Origin: Desulfuromonadales bacterium
GTDB lineage: Bacteria > Desulfobacterota > Desulfuromonadia > Desulfuromonadales > BM103
NCBI GenBank assembly: GCA_014860225.1
Contig: JACZKE010000047.1
Coordinates: 1 to 54,699 of the forward strand
Direction: 5' to 3'
DNA length: 54,699 bases
In this document: positions 54,655-54,699 of the stretch, in pieces
How the letters are laid out: each line of letters begins with the position of its first letter
Numbering within the stretch: position 1 is the stretch's first letter
Translations under genes and position numbers: made by a program
The notes under the pieces: generated by a model
What the model saw: only the letters and a program-made list of their open reading frames with translations
The model's database searches: none
Told to the model about the DNA's origin: nothing

Positions 54655-54699
54655 TGGCGCGCCACGAGAGATTCGAACTCCCGGCCTTCTGATCCGTAG
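54655..54699 (-). tRNA. tRNA-Arg(ACG), 3' part only
   Basis: The window edge cuts the gene. Visible parts are the anticodon loop CTACGGA (anticodon ACG), the variable AGGCC, T arm GGGAG-TTCGAAT-CTCTC, acceptor strand GTGGCGC and discriminator G, then CCA. Its A34 is the usual target of TadA (encoded at 21055). Confidence 0.85.

Overview
The window looks like chromosomal DNA from a deltaproteobacterium of the Desulfuromonadales/Geobacter type (inference). The grounds are a cyclic-di-GMP-I riboswitch, many hybrid sensor kinases and sigma-54 activators, a GSU3473-type small protein, a PocR-domain kinase, small hydrophobic DUF proteins and a moderate GC content. An ice-binding (DUF3494) lipoprotein hints at a cold or marine habitat. 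There is no CRISPR array and no rRNA operon. Layout: (1) 1-8 kb is a signalling region: a riboswitch reading off the left edge, two large hybrid histidine kinases, an SNase pseudogene with an internal stop, a receiver domain lacking its phospho-acceptor, and three copies of a short intergenic repeat. (2) 8.2-20.9 kb is a probable integrative element ending at tRNA-Ser(CGA). It carries a tyrosine integrase, an uncharacterised gene overlapping the integrase stop, an excisionase-like protein, a DUF927 replication ATPase with a cluster of GTTAC repeats at its 3' end, and a BRO-N protein. Next comes a compact four-gene minus-strand operon: beta-class methyltransferase, SF2 helicase/Res-like protein, membrane-anchored DUF2726 zinc-ribbon protein and stand-alone RelA/SpoT synthetase-domain protein. 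This operon is the best candidate for an undescribed defence system. (3) 21-31 kb is housekeeping: tadA with an FMN-reductase-like partner, an exported MsrB/MsrA pair, a BMP-type purine or nucleoside ABC importer in an operon with xanthine phosphoribosyltransferase, a YdcZ-type transporter and an MscS channel. (4) 31-38.5 kb is a complete N-ATPase operon in the diagnostic order atpDCQRBEFAG, read on the minus strand. A 165-bp MITE-like element lies between atpR and atpB, and a dispersed repeat lies just upstream of atpD. The c subunit has the full set of Na+-site side-chain positions, with two carboxylates. (5) 38.9-45.7 kb holds small envelope proteins (DUF302, Thivi_2564-like, DUF3309, DUF3185 and a 21-residue peptide), an ABC-2 exporter, an OmpA-family porin and a lipoprotein with three Ig-like repeats and an ice-binding domain. 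(6) 46-49.7 kb has two paralogous sigma-54 activators; the shorter has lost the GAFTGA loop. (7) 50-54.7 kb has small Cys-rich and coiled-coil proteins, a LuxR-type regulator with Glu in place of the phospho-acceptor Asp, a 2[4Fe-4S] ferredoxin, a candidate small RNA between two strong terminators, and a partial tRNA-Arg(ACG). At least two families of short non-coding mobile repeats recur across regions 3-7. All domain calls are by eye from motifs; no database search was possible.
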